Shown: one piece after another, positions 41,829-49,777 of the stretch
How the letters are laid out: each line of letters opens with the position of its first letter
Position numbering within the stretch: the stretch's first letter is position 1
Source of the DNA: Streptomyces parvulus
GTDB taxonomy: Bacteria > Actinomycetota > Actinomycetes > Streptomycetales > Streptomycetaceae
Direction: 5' to 3'
Length of the DNA stretch: 64,000 bases
Assembly: GCF_014648855.1 (NCBI RefSeq)
Contig: NZ_BMRX01000003.1
Location: 434,001 to 498,000 of the forward strand
Notes under the pieces: generated by a model
Seen by the model: the letters and a program-made list of their open reading frames with translations, nothing else
Database searches by the model: none
Told to the model about the DNA's origin: nothing
Position numbers and translations under genes: made by a program

Positions 41829-42305
41829 ATGACCAGCGCATCGTTTCATCCCGCCGCCGGACCCGCCCGTCGCACCGTCGTGGCGGCGGCCGGAGCGGCC
41901 GGGCTCACCGCCGTGCTGGCGGCGTGCGGAGGCTCGGACGAGGACGCGTCGGGCGGCGGCGCCGCGTCCTCCGGGGCCCCGTCCGAGGAGGCCGGCGGCG
42001 GGGACGGCGGCGGCGGGACCGAACTCGCGGCGACCGCCGACATCCCCGAGGGCGGCGGCATGGTCTTCGCCGACCAGAAGGTGGTGGTCACCCAGCCCTC
42101 GGCGGGCGAGTTCAAGGCGTTCTCGGCCATCTGCACCCACCAGGGCTGCGCGGTGAAGAGCGTCTCGGACGGGGTCATCAACTGCCCCTGCCACAACAGC
42201 AATTTCTCCATCACCGACGGCAGTGTGCGGAGCGGTCCGGCGCCCAAGCCGCTGCCCGCCGTGCGCATCACGGTCAACGGGGACTCGATCCAGCTGGCCG
42301 GATGA
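41829..42305 (+). CDS. Rieske [2Fe-2S] lipoprotein
   Basis: A 158-residue exported iron-sulfur protein. The N-terminus has a twin-arginine-like ARRTVVAAAGAAGLTAVLAAC, with a lipobox-type AAC, so it is probably folded before export and lipid-anchored. A Gly/Ser/Glu linker follows. The Rieske cluster motifs are CTHQGC (about residue 101) and CPCHNS (about 118). It is likely an electron carrier on the outer face of the membrane. Its stop overlaps the next gene (ATGA), so both are coupled. Confidence 0.9.
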   Translation: MTSASFHPAAGPARRTVVAAAGAAGLTAVLAACGGSDEDASGGGAASSGAPSEEAGGGDGGGGTELAATADIPEGGGMVFADQKVVVTQPSAGEFKAFSAICTHQGCAVKSVSDGVINCPCHNSNFSITDGSVRSGPAPKPLPAVRITVNGDSIQLAG

Positions 42306-42769
42306 CCGTGACCCAGCGCCGCGGCCGGAAGATCATGATGACGCCGGGCGAGCTGGAGGCGTTCCTCACCACCCAGCGCACCTGCCGGGTCGCCACCGTC
42401 TCGGCCGACGGCGCCCCGCACGTGAGCACCCTGTGGTTCGCCTGGGACGGTGCCGCGATGTGGCTCTACTCGGTGGTGCGCAGCAGACGCTGGGCGGATC
42501 TGCGGCGCGAGGGGCGGGTGGCGGTCGTGGTGGACACCGGCGAGGAGTACGGCGAGCTGCGGGGTGTGGAGCTGTCCGGCCGGGTGGAGTTCGTCGGCGA
42601 GGTGCCGCGCACCGGTGAGCTGTGCGCCGAACTCGACTTCCCGGAGACGCTGTTCGCCCGCAAGAACTTCGGTCTGGAAGAGATGCCGCACGACGGCCGG
42701 CACGCCTGGCTGCGGCTGACGCCGGAGAAGGTCGTCTCCTGGGACTTCCGCAAGCTGGCGTCGCTCTAG
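42302..42769 (+). CDS. Pyridoxamine 5'-phosphate oxidase/PPOX family protein
   Basis: A 155-residue split-barrel flavin- or F420-binding protein: MTPGELEAFLTTQRTCRVATVSADGAPHVSTLWFAWDGAAMWLYSVVRSRRWADLRREGRVAVVVDTGEEYGELRGVELSGRVEFVG. The pattern resembles actinobacterial F420/FMN-dependent PPOX-class enzymes. The substrate is unknown. The ATG overlaps the Rieske stop, which suggests an electron-transfer link, though this is only inferred from position. It is convergent with the LysR gene. Confidence 0.83.
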   Translation: MTVTQRRGRKIMMTPGELEAFLTTQRTCRVATVSADGAPHVSTLWFAWDGAAMWLYSVVRSRRWADLRREGRVAVVVDTGEEYGELRGVELSGRVEFVGEVPRTGELCAELDFPETLFARKNFGLEEMPHDGRHAWLRLTPEKVVSWDFRKLASL

Positions 42770-42784
42770 GCCGTGTCCGCGAGG

Positions 42785-42832
42785 CCCGCCCGCCGGACCG
42801 GGCGTATCCGCAGGTCCCGCCCGCCGGACCGG
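42785..42832. repeat. Direct repeat between convergent PPOX and LysR genes
   Basis: CCCGCCCGCCGGACCGG occurs twice (42785-42801 and 42816-42832), 31 bases apart, in the 71-base gap between two convergent genes. The copies contain CCGG-rich arms that could fold into hairpins and end transcription from both sides. Confidence 0.5.
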
Positions 42833-42840
42833 CCCGGGGC

Positions 42841-43752
42841 TCAGCCCTCCTGCGCCACCTCCGCCGCGGTCGCCCGCAGCGCGTCCACCGCCGCCCGGAT
42901 CGACGGGCGGCGGTCGGCGTCCGCGCGCCAGACGACGTAGACGTGCCGGCGCACCCGCTGCCGCAGCGGGACGGTGATCACCTCGGCGGGCATCGGCAGG
43001 CGTCCGAGCAGCGGCGCGATGCACACGCCGAGCCCCGCGGCGACCAGGCCGAGCTGGGTGTGGGTCTCGGCGGCGCGGTGGCCCACGAGGGGCTCGATGC
43101 CCTTGGAGCGAAGCGTGAACATCAGCCATTCGTGGCAGAACTCGCCCTCGCCCCAGGTGATCCACTCGTCCTCGGCGAACTCGGCGAGGTCCACCTCGTC
43201 GCGGCCCGCGAGCCGGTGGCCGGCCGGCATGGCCACGTCCGCCGGGTCGTCGAGCAGCGGCGCCTTGACCAGGCCGTCGGGCAGCGGCATCGGCTTGTTG
43301 TACCAGTCGAGTACGACGGCGAGGTCGAGGTCGCCGCGGACCACGCCGTTGATGCCGCGTTCCGGTTCCAGCTCGCACGAGCGCAGGCGCAGCGCGGGGT
43401 GCTCGGTGCGCAGGGCGGCGAGTGCCGTGGGGAAGAGTCCGCGGGCGGCCGTCGGGAACGCGGACAGCCGCAGCTCCCCGGCCACCTGCCCGCGCTGGGC
43501 CTCCAGGTCCGCCTGGGCCAGTTCGACCTGGGAGAGGATGCGGGCCGCGTGCTCGGCGAGCAGCCGGCCGGCGTCGGTGAGGCGCACCCCCCGCCCGTTC
43601 TTGGCCAGCAGCCGCTGGCCGGCCTCGCGCTCCAGTTTGGCCATCTGCTGGGAGACCGCCGAGGTGGTGATGTGCAGTCCGGCGGCCGCGCCGCTCACCG
43701 AACCGTGCCGGGCGAGGGCGTCGAGGGTGCGCAGGCGCTCCAGGTTCAACAT
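42841..43752 (-). CDS. LysR family transcriptional regulator
   Basis: A 303-residue LysR protein. The helix-turn-helix spans residues 1-60 (LERLRTLDALARHGSVSGAAAGLHITTSAVSQQMAKLEREAGQRLLAKNGRGVRLTDAG). The effector domain follows, with LAVVLDWYNKPMPLPDGLV and GVCIAPLLGRLPMPAEVITVPL. ATG 43752 gives the normal N-terminus MLNLERLRTL; upstream in-frame codons lie inside the next gene. It is divergent from an EamA transporter with an inverted repeat between, so that transporter is the likely target. Confidence 0.9.
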   Translation of the reverse strand: MLNLERLRTLDALARHGSVSGAAAGLHITTSAVSQQMAKLEREAGQRLLAKNGRGVRLTDAGRLLAEHAARILSQVELAQADLEAQRGQVAGELRLSAFPTAARGLFPTALAALRTEHPALRLRSCELEPERGINGVVRGDLDLAVVLDWYNKPMPLPDGLVKAPLLDDPADVAMPAGHRLAGRDEVDLAEFAEDEWITWGEGEFCHEWLMFTLRSKGIEPLVGHRAAETHTQLGLVAAGLGVCIAPLLGRLPMPAEVITVPLRQRVRRHVYVVWRADADRRPSIRAAVDALRATAAEVAQEG

Positions 43753-43766
43753 GTAAGCAACACTAC

Positions 43767-43788
43767 GAGATACCCGGTGGGAAATCTC
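43767..43788. promoter_or_regulatory. LysR-type inverted repeat
   Basis: GAGAT (43767-43771), 12 bases, ATCTC (43784-43788) form an inverted repeat of the T-N11-A type expected for a LysR site, in the 75-base region between the LysR and EamA genes. Confidence 0.5.
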
Positions 43789-43827
43789 GATTGTGCTACG
43801 AGGAGGGTGTGCTCCATCGTTGCTCGC

Positions 43828-44811
43828 ATGAGCCGCACCGGTACCTCCTCGCCCGCACCCCGCCGCGTCCTCGACTGGCGGCTGCGCTTCGGGTTCCTCG
43901 CCCTCGTTTGGGGATTCAGCTTCCTCTTCATGAAGGTGGGGACCGAGGCCTTCGCCCCCTTCCAGGTCACGCTGGGCCGCCTGGCGTTCGGCACGGCGGT
44001 GGTCGCCGCGGCGATGGCGGTGAAGCGCGAGCGGCTGCCGCGCGGCGCGTGGACCTGGGTGCATCTGGCGGTCGCCGGCCTGCTGCTCAACGCGCTGCCG
44101 TTCTCGCTGTTCGCCTTCTCCGAGCTGACGATCCCGTCGTCGCTGGCCGGCATCTGCAACGCGACCTCACCGCTGTGGGGCATGGCCCTGTCGCTGGTCG
44201 CCCTGTCCGAGGACCGTCCGACCCGGCGCCGGGTGGCGGGGCTCGGCATCGGCTTCCTGGGCGTCCTGACGGTGCTGGGCGTCTGGCAGGGCTTCGACGG
44301 ACTGGACGTCACGGGCACGTCGCTGGCCCTGCTGGCCTCGCTCAGCTATCCCGTCGGCTGGATCTACGTCCGTCGCACCCTGGCCGGCTCCAGCCACTCC
44401 CACCTCTCGCTCACGGGCGCCCAGCTCGGCCTGGCCACGCTGCAACTGGCCGTCGTGACCCCGCTGTTCACCTCGGTGCCGACCGGTCTTCCGCTCCTCC
44501 CCCTGCTGTCGGTCGCGGCCCTGGGAGTCCTCGGCACCGGGCTCGCCTTCCTCATCCAGTACGACCTGGTCGCCGAGGTCGGTCCGACGACGGCCCAGAT
44601 GGTCACGTACTTCACTCCCGTCGTCGCCACGGCGGCCGGAGTGGCGCTTCTCGGCGAGTCGCTGTCGTGGTCGACGCCGGCCGGCGCGGTGATCGTCCTC
44701 GCGGGGGCGGCGCTGACCCAGTCACGGCCGAAGCGCGCCCGGCGCCCGGTCCCGGCACCAGAGGACGCGGGGCTAGGTGAGCGCCCGCGCGCCACCGCGT
44801 CTCACACGTAG
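43828..44811 (+). CDS. EamA/DMT family transporter
   Basis: A 327-residue protein with ten hydrophobic segments in two EamA repeats (FGFLALVWGFSFLFMKVGTEAFAPFQVTLGRLAFG; later LLASLSYPVGWIYVRRTL ... LGTGLAFLIQYDLVAEVGPTTAQMVTYFTPVVATAAGVALLGE). A drug/metabolite exporter of unknown substrate. ATG 43828 starts just before the first helix. The divergent LysR protein probably controls it. The 3' end overlaps the convergent MocR gene by 10 bases. Confidence 0.9.
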   Translation: MSRTGTSSPAPRRVLDWRLRFGFLALVWGFSFLFMKVGTEAFAPFQVTLGRLAFGTAVVAAAMAVKRERLPRGAWTWVHLAVAGLLLNALPFSLFAFSELTIPSSLAGICNATSPLWGMALSLVALSEDRPTRRRVAGLGIGFLGVLTVLGVWQGFDGLDVTGTSLALLASLSYPVGWIYVRRTLAGSSHSHLSLTGAQLGLATLQLAVVTPLFTSVPTGLPLLPLLSVAALGVLGTGLAFLIQYDLVAEVGPTTAQMVTYFTPVVATAAGVALLGESLSWSTPAGAVIVLAGAALTQSRPKRARRPVPAPEDAGLGERPRATASHT

Positions 44812-46148
44812 CCCCGCGACGGTTCCGCACCCGGCCCCACGGCCTCGGCCACCGCGGCCGCCAGCGGGCCGACGTCGTGCTGGGCCAGCGTCGAGACGGT
44901 GATCCGGATGCCCGGCGGGGCGGTGACGCGGAAGCGCGCACCCGGGGCCACGGCCCAGCCGGCGTGCAGCAGCCGGGCGACGGCGCCGGTCTCGTCCGGC
45001 ACCGGGATCCACACGTTCATGCCGGTGCGGCCGTGTGCGGCGACCCCGTGTTCCGCGAGGGCGGCGAGCAGCGCGTCCCGGCGCCGCCCGTAGGCCGGCG
45101 CGACCGTACTCGCGTCGACCGCGCCGCCCGACCAGAGCCGGGCCACCGCCCGCTGGGTGACGTGGCTGACCCATCCCGGCCCGAGCCGCTGGCGGCCGCG
45201 GACCCGGTCGAGCGTGACGGGGTCCCCGGTGAACACGGCGAGCCGCAGGTCGGGGCCGCACGCCTTGGCCGCCGAGCGGACGAACGCCCAGCCGTGGGTC
45301 GTACCGGCGAGCGGGTGCGGGGGCGTGTCCACGATGCGGTGGCCGTGGTCGTCCTCGATCAGCAGGGTCTCGGGGTGCTCGGACAGCACGGACCGCAGGG
45401 CGCCCGCCCGCTCCGCGCTCACGGCCGCGCCCGTCGGATTCTGCGCGCGGACCGTGACGACCAGCGCACGGGCACCGGCCGCGAGCACCCCGCGCACGTC
45501 CTCGGGCAGCGGTCCCTCGTCGTCCACGCGCACAGGGACCGTGCGCAGGCCCAGCGCGGGGACCAGGTCGAGCAGGCTTCCCCACCCCGGGTCCTCCACC
45601 GCGACGGCGTCGCCGGGGCGCAGGTGGGCCGTCAGCACCCGTTCCATGGCGTCCAGCGAGCCGGACGTGATCACCACCGGCCCGCCGGGCACCCCGTCGG
45701 CGTCCAGTTCGGCACGCGCGACGCGGGCGAGGTCCGCGTCGACCGCCGGGTGCCCGTACAGCACGGGCTCGCGGTCACCCTGCTCGGCGGCCGCGGCGAA
45801 GACCGGGCCCAGCGCCGGGAGCAGCGCCGGATCCGGGTTGCCGTCCGAGAGGTCGCGCACCCCTTCCGGCACCTCCACCCGGATGAACTCACGTCCCGTG
45901 GTGGCCGGCTTCGCGCGCACCCGGCTGCCCCGGCGCCCGGCCGTCTCGATCACCCCGCGCTCGCGCAGGGTGCGGTAGGCGGCGGCCACGGTGTTCGGGT
46001 TCACCCCGAGGCGCTCCGCCAACTCCCGCATCGGCGGCAGTGGTTGACCGGGTTGCAGCTCCCCCGCGCCCACCGCTCGCTCGACGCTCGCGGAAATCTC
46101 CGCTGCGCCCCGTCCAACGATCAGATACTCTCCTAGCACAAACGACAT
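44802..46148 (-). CDS. MocR/PdxR-type GntR regulator with aminotransferase domain
   Basis: A 448-residue fusion. A GntR winged helix (about residues 15-80: SASVERAVGAGELQPGQPLPPMRELAERLGVNPNTVAAAYRTLRERGVIETAGRRGSRV) is joined to a fold-type I aminotransferase domain with VVTVRAQNPTGAAVS, LLIEDDHGHRIVD and the PLP-lysine region RSAAKACGPDLRLAVFTGD. MocR proteins sense PLP and control vitamin B6 genes or related targets. It is divergent from a PNPOx-fold gene with only 26 bases between starts and a perfect palindrome there, so that gene is the likely target. Confidence 0.9.
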   Translation of the reverse strand: MSFVLGEYLIVGRGAAEISASVERAVGAGELQPGQPLPPMRELAERLGVNPNTVAAAYRTLRERGVIETAGRRGSRVRAKPATTGREFIRVEVPEGVRDLSDGNPDPALLPALGPVFAAAAEQGDREPVLYGHPAVDADLARVARAELDADGVPGGPVVITSGSLDAMERVLTAHLRPGDAVAVEDPGWGSLLDLVPALGLRTVPVRVDDEGPLPEDVRGVLAAGARALVVTVRAQNPTGAAVSAERAGALRSVLSEHPETLLIEDDHGHRIVDTPPHPLAGTTHGWAFVRSAAKACGPDLRLAVFTGDPVTLDRVRGRQRLGPGWVSHVTQRAVARLWSGGAVDASTVAPAYGRRRDALLAALAEHGVAAHGRTGMNVWIPVPDETGAVARLLHAGWAVAPGARFRVTAPPGIRITVSTLAQHDVGPLAAAVAEAVGPGAEPSRGYV

Positions 46149-46150
46149 TA

Positions 46151-46162
46151 TGCACTAGTGCA
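46151..46162. promoter_or_regulatory. Palindrome between MocR and PNPOx genes
   Basis: TGCACTAGTGCA is a perfect 12-base palindrome located between the divergent starts (46148 and 46175). It is a good candidate for the MocR binding site. Transcription of both genes must start in or near it. Confidence 0.55.
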
Positions 46163-46174
46163 ATGGAGAACGCC

Positions 46175-46861
46175 ATGCAGGGGACCGCGCAGACGCCGTC
46201 GCAGCCCGCGCCCGCCTACCCGCCCACCGACCGCACCGTCCCCACCCGCTCCCCCGACCGCGCGTCGTACGACAGGGAGCTGGTGCACGCGATACTCGAC
46301 GAGGGCTACGTCTGCCACCTCGGCTTCGTCCGGGACGGCGCCCCGGTGGTGCTGCCGACGCTCTACGGCCGGGTGGGCGAGCGGCTGTACGTGCACGGTT
46401 CGACCGGCTCGCGCCCGCTGCGGATGACCGGCGCCGCGGACCCGGGGCTGCCGGTGTGCCTGACGGTGACGCACGTGGACGCGCTGGTGCTGGCCCGTTC
46501 CGCCTTCCACCACTCGATCAACTACCGGTCGGTGGTGGTGCACGGCACGGCGTACGAGGTGACGGACCCGCAGGAGCGGCGCACCGCCCTCGACGCCCTG
46601 GTCGACCACGTCGTCCCCGGCCGCTCGCGCGACTCCCGGCCCGCCGACAAGAAGGAGCTGGCCGCCACAGCGGTGATCCACCTCGACCTGAACGAGGTCT
46701 CCGCCAAGCTCCGCACCGGCGGCGTGAACGACGAGCCGGAGGACATGGCCCTCCCCCACTGGGCCGGCCTCGTCCCGCTGCGCAAGGGCTTCGACGCCCC
46801 GGTCGCCGATCCGGACCTCGACTCGGGTACCGCCCTGCCCGGCTATCTGGCGGCCCTGTGA
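46175..46861 (+). CDS. Pyridoxamine 5'-phosphate oxidase-related flavin protein
   Basis: A 228-residue split-barrel protein (DUF447/Nim-like): YDRELVHAILDEGYVCHLGFVRDGAPVVLPTLYGRVGERLYVHGSTGSRPLRM, then SAFHHSINYRSVVVHGTAYEVTDPQERRTALDALVDHVVPGRSRDSRPADKKELAATAVIHLDLNEVSAKLRTGG. It resembles FMN-binding nitroimidazole-resistance-type proteins. ATG 46175 has GGAG 6 bases upstream and was preferred over ATG 46163, which lies next to the palindrome. Coupled to the PaiB-type gene by one shared base (TGATG). Confidence 0.83.
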   Translation: MQGTAQTPSQPAPAYPPTDRTVPTRSPDRASYDRELVHAILDEGYVCHLGFVRDGAPVVLPTLYGRVGERLYVHGSTGSRPLRMTGAADPGLPVCLTVTHVDALVLARSAFHHSINYRSVVVHGTAYEVTDPQERRTALDALVDHVVPGRSRDSRPADKKELAATAVIHLDLNEVSAKLRTGGVNDEPEDMALPHWAGLVPLRKGFDAPVADPDLDSGTALPGYLAAL

Positions 46862-47502
46862 TGCTGGTCCACCCCTGGGACGCGCCGCGGGACGACGACG
46901 AGTGGCGGGACTTCCTCGCGGGGCACGACTTCGGCCAGCTCGCGGTCAACGGCCCGCCCGGCGAGCCGCCCCACGTCCAGCCCCTGCACTTCGCCTACGA
47001 CGCGGGGCGCGGCGCGTACGGCGAGGCGGTGACGCACCTGGCCCGTCCCAACCCCCTCTGGTCGGCGCTGGAGGCCGCTCCGGTCGTCCTGCTGAGCGTG
47101 GTCGACGACTACGTGTACGTCCCCGGTCCCTGGCAGGCCGCCCCGGACGAGCCTCCCGAGCACGGCGTGCCGACCAGCTTCTACGCGGCCGTCCAGCTCC
47201 GCTGCCACGCCCGGGTGGTGGACGACCCGGCCGAGAAGGCCGCCCTGCTCAACCGCCAGGTCGGCCACTTCCAGCCGGAGGGCGGTTCGGCGCGGGCCGC
47301 GGCCGGCGAGGCGCCGTACGGCAGGCTGCTGTCCGGCATCCGCGGGCTGCGGCTGGAGGTGACCGGCGTACGGGCGAAGTTCAAGTACGCCGGCAAGCGC
47401 ACCGGGGAGGTGCGGGAGCGGATCGCGGCCGGGCTGGCCGGGCGCGGCGGCCCGCGCGACGCCGAGGCCCGCGACCGTCTCGCACGGCGCGGCGGTATCT
47501 GA
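46861..47502 (+). CDS. PaiB-type FMN-binding protein
   Basis: A 213-residue protein of the FMN-binding negative transcriptional regulator family (PaiB): HPWDAPRDDDEWRDFLAGHDFGQLAVNG ... GEAVTHLARPNPLWSALEAAPVVLLSVVDDYVYVPGPWQ ... VPTSFYAAVQLRCHARVVDD, and C-terminal GIRGLRLEVTGVRAKFKYAGKRTGEVRERIAAGL. Despite the name, many members look like flavoproteins. It is translationally coupled to the PNPOx gene, so both probably belong to one MocR-controlled unit. A strong terminator follows. Confidence 0.87.
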   Translation: MLVHPWDAPRDDDEWRDFLAGHDFGQLAVNGPPGEPPHVQPLHFAYDAGRGAYGEAVTHLARPNPLWSALEAAPVVLLSVVDDYVYVPGPWQAAPDEPPEHGVPTSFYAAVQLRCHARVVDDPAEKAALLNRQVGHFQPEGGSARAAAGEAPYGRLLSGIRGLRLEVTGVRAKFKYAGKRTGEVRERIAAGLAGRGGPRDAEARDRLARRGGI

Positions 47503-47514
47503 GCCCGGACGCCG

Positions 47515-47541
47515 GGGGGCCGCTCGGGTGGAGCGGCCCCC
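47515..47541. terminator. Bidirectional terminator
   Basis: GGGGGCCGCTC (47515-47525), loop GGGTG, GAGCGGCCCCC (47531-47541), followed by GTTTC: an 11-base perfect stem between the convergent PaiB and EamA genes. Confidence 0.8.
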
Positions 47542-47547
47542 GTTTCG

Positions 47548-48492
47548 TCAGGCGGGCGCCGGCCGCGTCCGCGCCGCCCTGGTCTCCGCCACCGCGAGCC
47601 CCGCGACCGAGCCCAGCATCAGCAGGGTGCCGGCCAGGGTCGCCGCCGTGAGGTGCTCCCCGAGCAGCAGGACCGCGAGCGCGGCCGCGCTGACCGGTTC
47701 GAGGAGCATGATCACGGAGACGGTGGCGGACCGGACCACGGCCGCACCGGCGAAGTACAGCCCGTAGGCGAGGGCGGTCGGCACGGCGGCGACGTATCCG
47801 AGCAGCAGTCCGACGCCGACCGGGTCGGCGGTGTGCGGCACCAGGCCCTCGGCGAGGGCGAGCGGCAGCAGGCAGGCGCTGGTGACGGCGAAGGCCCCCA
47901 CGGACGTACTGCCCGCGTCGGTCCCGCCGTCGCGGCCCCACCGGCGGGTGAGCAGCGTCATCACCGAGTACCCGGCGGCGGACAGCAGCGCGAGGAGCAC
48001 ACCGGGCCACCGGACGGTGGCGCTCCCTCCGCCGAGGACCAGCACCACGAGTCCGGCGAGCGCGCCGACGACCGCCGCGGCGCCGCCGAGGCCGAGGTGC
48101 TCGCCGAGGGTGAGGCGGGCTCCCAGCGCGATCAGCACCGGCCCGGCGCCCAGGGTGATGACGGTGGCCACGGCGAGACCGGTGGACTGCACCGCGGCGA
48201 AGTAGGCGGTCTGGAACACGGCCAGACCGAGCCCGGTGACGAGCGCCCGCCGCGCCTTGCGCGTGAACGGCGCGGACGGTGCCGCCCCACGCGGGCGCGG
48301 CCGCAGGGGGCGGGCGGCGAGCAGCAGGACGAGTCCCACCGCGCAGCGCCAGAAGGACAGGGCGACGGGGCCCATGTCACTGGACCGGTAGACCAGGGAG
48401 GCGGCGGCACCGGCGGTGCCCCAGGCGGTCCCGGCGACGATCAGATAGAGGAGGCCGCGCCCGACGGGCAGGCCTGATACGGCGTTCGACAC
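47548..48492 (-). CDS. EamA/DMT family transporter
   Basis: A 314-residue ten-helix protein: [87 protein letters not shown], and a second EamA repeat ending [35 protein letters not shown]. Substrate unknown. GTG 48492 has GGAGA 6 bases upstream; an ATG-like start at 48579 would run through a hairpin region. It has an unusual 170-base leader that contains a leaderless 13-codon ORF and three hairpins. Confidence 0.88.
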   Translation of the reverse strand: MSNAVSGLPVGRGLLYLIVAGTAWGTAGAAASLVYRSSDMGPVALSFWRCAVGLVLLLAARPLRPRPRGAAPSAPFTRKARRALVTGLGLAVFQTAYFAAVQSTGLAVATVITLGAGPVLIALGARLTLGEHLGLGGAAAVVGALAGLVVLVLGGGSATVRWPGVLLALLSAAGYSVMTLLTRRWGRDGGTDAGSTSVGAFAVTSACLLPLALAEGLVPHTADPVGVGLLLGYVAAVPTALAYGLYFAGAAVVRSATVSVIMLLEPVSAAALAVLLLGEHLTAATLAGTLLMLGSVAGLAVAETRAARTRPAPA

Positions 48493-48703
48493 GAGTTCTC
48501 CGCAGACGCGCACGAGGCGCGGGAGTTCGGCGCGCGCCCGGAGAGACCGGGGCGCGATGACTGCGTCTGCGGGCAGCACCGTCCGGCCCGGCGCCTGGGC
48601 GCCGGGATCGTCAAGGGGCCCGCCTCAGGCGGCCGGAGGCGGGAGGACGAGTGCGTCGGAGTGCATGATCCGCACCCTAGGCCGCGGTTCCCCGCCGGGA
48701 CAA
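48493..48703 (-). promoter_or_regulatory. Attenuator-like leader of the EamA gene
   Basis: On the minus strand: -35 TTGTCC (48698-48703), 18-base spacer, -10 TAGGGT (48674-48679), then 7 bases to the ATG of a 13-codon ORF, so the mRNA should start at that ATG. Downstream are three stems: CCCGCCT with AGGCGGG (48619-48643), overlapping the leader stop; CCCGGCGCC with GGCGCCGGG (48587-48606); and a third at about 48532-48556. The -10 overlaps the stop codon of the upstream transporter gene. This layout fits ribosome-controlled attenuation. Confidence 0.55.
48625..48666 (-). CDS. Leaderless 13-residue leader peptide
   Basis: ATG 48666 opens MHSDALVLPPPAA and a TGA stop. The ATG is 7 bases after a perfect TANNNT box (TAGGGT), the spacing of leaderless Streptomyces transcripts. 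The peptide holds Leu-Val-Leu and three consecutive prolines near its end. A ribosome pausing on these codons would cover the first hairpin (CCGCC/GGCGG or CCCGCCT/AGGCGGG). No matching family is known to me. Confidence 0.5.
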   Translation of the reverse strand: MHSDALVLPPPAA

Positions 48704-49681
48704 CTCCCTTTCCTCGCCACCGCTCGCCACGGGTTCCGCGGAGCCCTTGGCGGGTGTCGAGGACTGTGCGATGAAGGCGCCGGCCAGCACCACGGCGCCG
48801 CCGGCGATCTGCGGGGCCGAGAGGTGCTCGCCGAGCAGGACCCAGGCCAGGACGGTCGCGACGACCGCTTCGAGGCAGGCCACGACCCCGGCGACCTGCG
48901 GCGAGAGCCGGCGTACGGCGACCACGCCGGTGACGTAGGCGAGGACCGTGGCGATGAGCACGATCCAGGCGAGCAGCAGGGCCGCGGCGACCGGGGTGCC
49001 GTCCATGGGCGCGGTGCGGCCGAGGACGGACCAGTCCATCGACCAGGGCCGGGCCACGACGGTCAGCACGGCGGCCCCGACCAGCAGGCCGTAGGCGATG
49101 ACACCGAGCGGGTCGGGCGCGTCGTCGCCGGCGTCGCTGCCCTGGTCGGAGAGGACGAAGTAGCCGACCTGGCAGCAGGCCGCACCGAGCGCGAGCAGCA
49201 GTCCCACGGCGTCGAAGCGCAGCCCGGACCAGACCTCGACGACGCAGGCCAGGCCGCCGACCGCGAGGACCACGCCGAGTGCCGCGGCCCTGGTCACCGG
49301 CCGCCGCTGCACGAACCTGACCCAGCCGAGCACCAGCGCGGGCGCCAGGTACTCGACGAGCAGGGCGACGCCGACGGGGATGCGGGAGATGGCCGCGAAG
49401 TAGCAGGCCTGCACACCGGCGACGGCCAGCAGACCGAACCCGGCGAGCAGTCCGGGCCGACGGCGCAGCAGGTCGCGGTGGCGCACGGCGAGCGGCAGCA
49501 TCACCAGGGCGGCGCCGGCCACCCGCAGCCAGACCACGTGGAGCGGGTCGAGGCCCGCCTCGATCAGCGGCTTGGCCGCGACTCCGGAGCCGCCGAAGGC
49601 GACGGCGGACGCGAGCGCCAGGCCGAGGTTCGCGCCCCTGCCGCGGCTGCCGGGAGCACTGTCAGTCGTATGCACCGGCAC
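48677..49681 (-). CDS. EamA/DMT family transporter
   Basis: A 334-residue protein with ten hydrophobic helices: LGLALASAVAFGGSGVAAKPLIEAGLDPLHVVWLRVAGAALVMLPL, ACYFAAISRIPVGVALLVEYLAPALVLGWVRFVQRRPVTR and a second repeat ending VVACLEAVVATVLAWVLLGEHLSAPQIAGGAVVLAGAFIAQ. It resembles amino-acid/metabolite exporters of the RhaT/EamA group. The start is GTG 49681 or the GTG two codons later. It lies directly upstream of another EamA gene, but that gene has its own promoter starting at this stop codon. Confidence 0.88.
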   Translation of the reverse strand: MPVHTTDSAPGSRGRGANLGLALASAVAFGGSGVAAKPLIEAGLDPLHVVWLRVAGAALVMLPLAVRHRDLLRRRPGLLAGFGLLAVAGVQACYFAAISRIPVGVALLVEYLAPALVLGWVRFVQRRPVTRAAALGVVLAVGGLACVVEVWSGLRFDAVGLLLALGAACCQVGYFVLSDQGSDAGDDAPDPLGVIAYGLLVGAAVLTVVARPWSMDWSVLGRTAPMDGTPVAAALLLAWIVLIATVLAYVTGVVAVRRLSPQVAGVVACLEAVVATVLAWVLLGEHLSAPQIAGGAVVLAGAFIAQSSTPAKGSAEPVASGGEERELSRRGTAA

Positions 49682-49777
49682 ATGATGACAGGGGACGACA
49701 TGACCGTCACCCCCGATGACACCTGTCTCACCGACTGGACGTCCCGGCCGCGCGGGTGGGACGGGAGAGGGCGCGGC

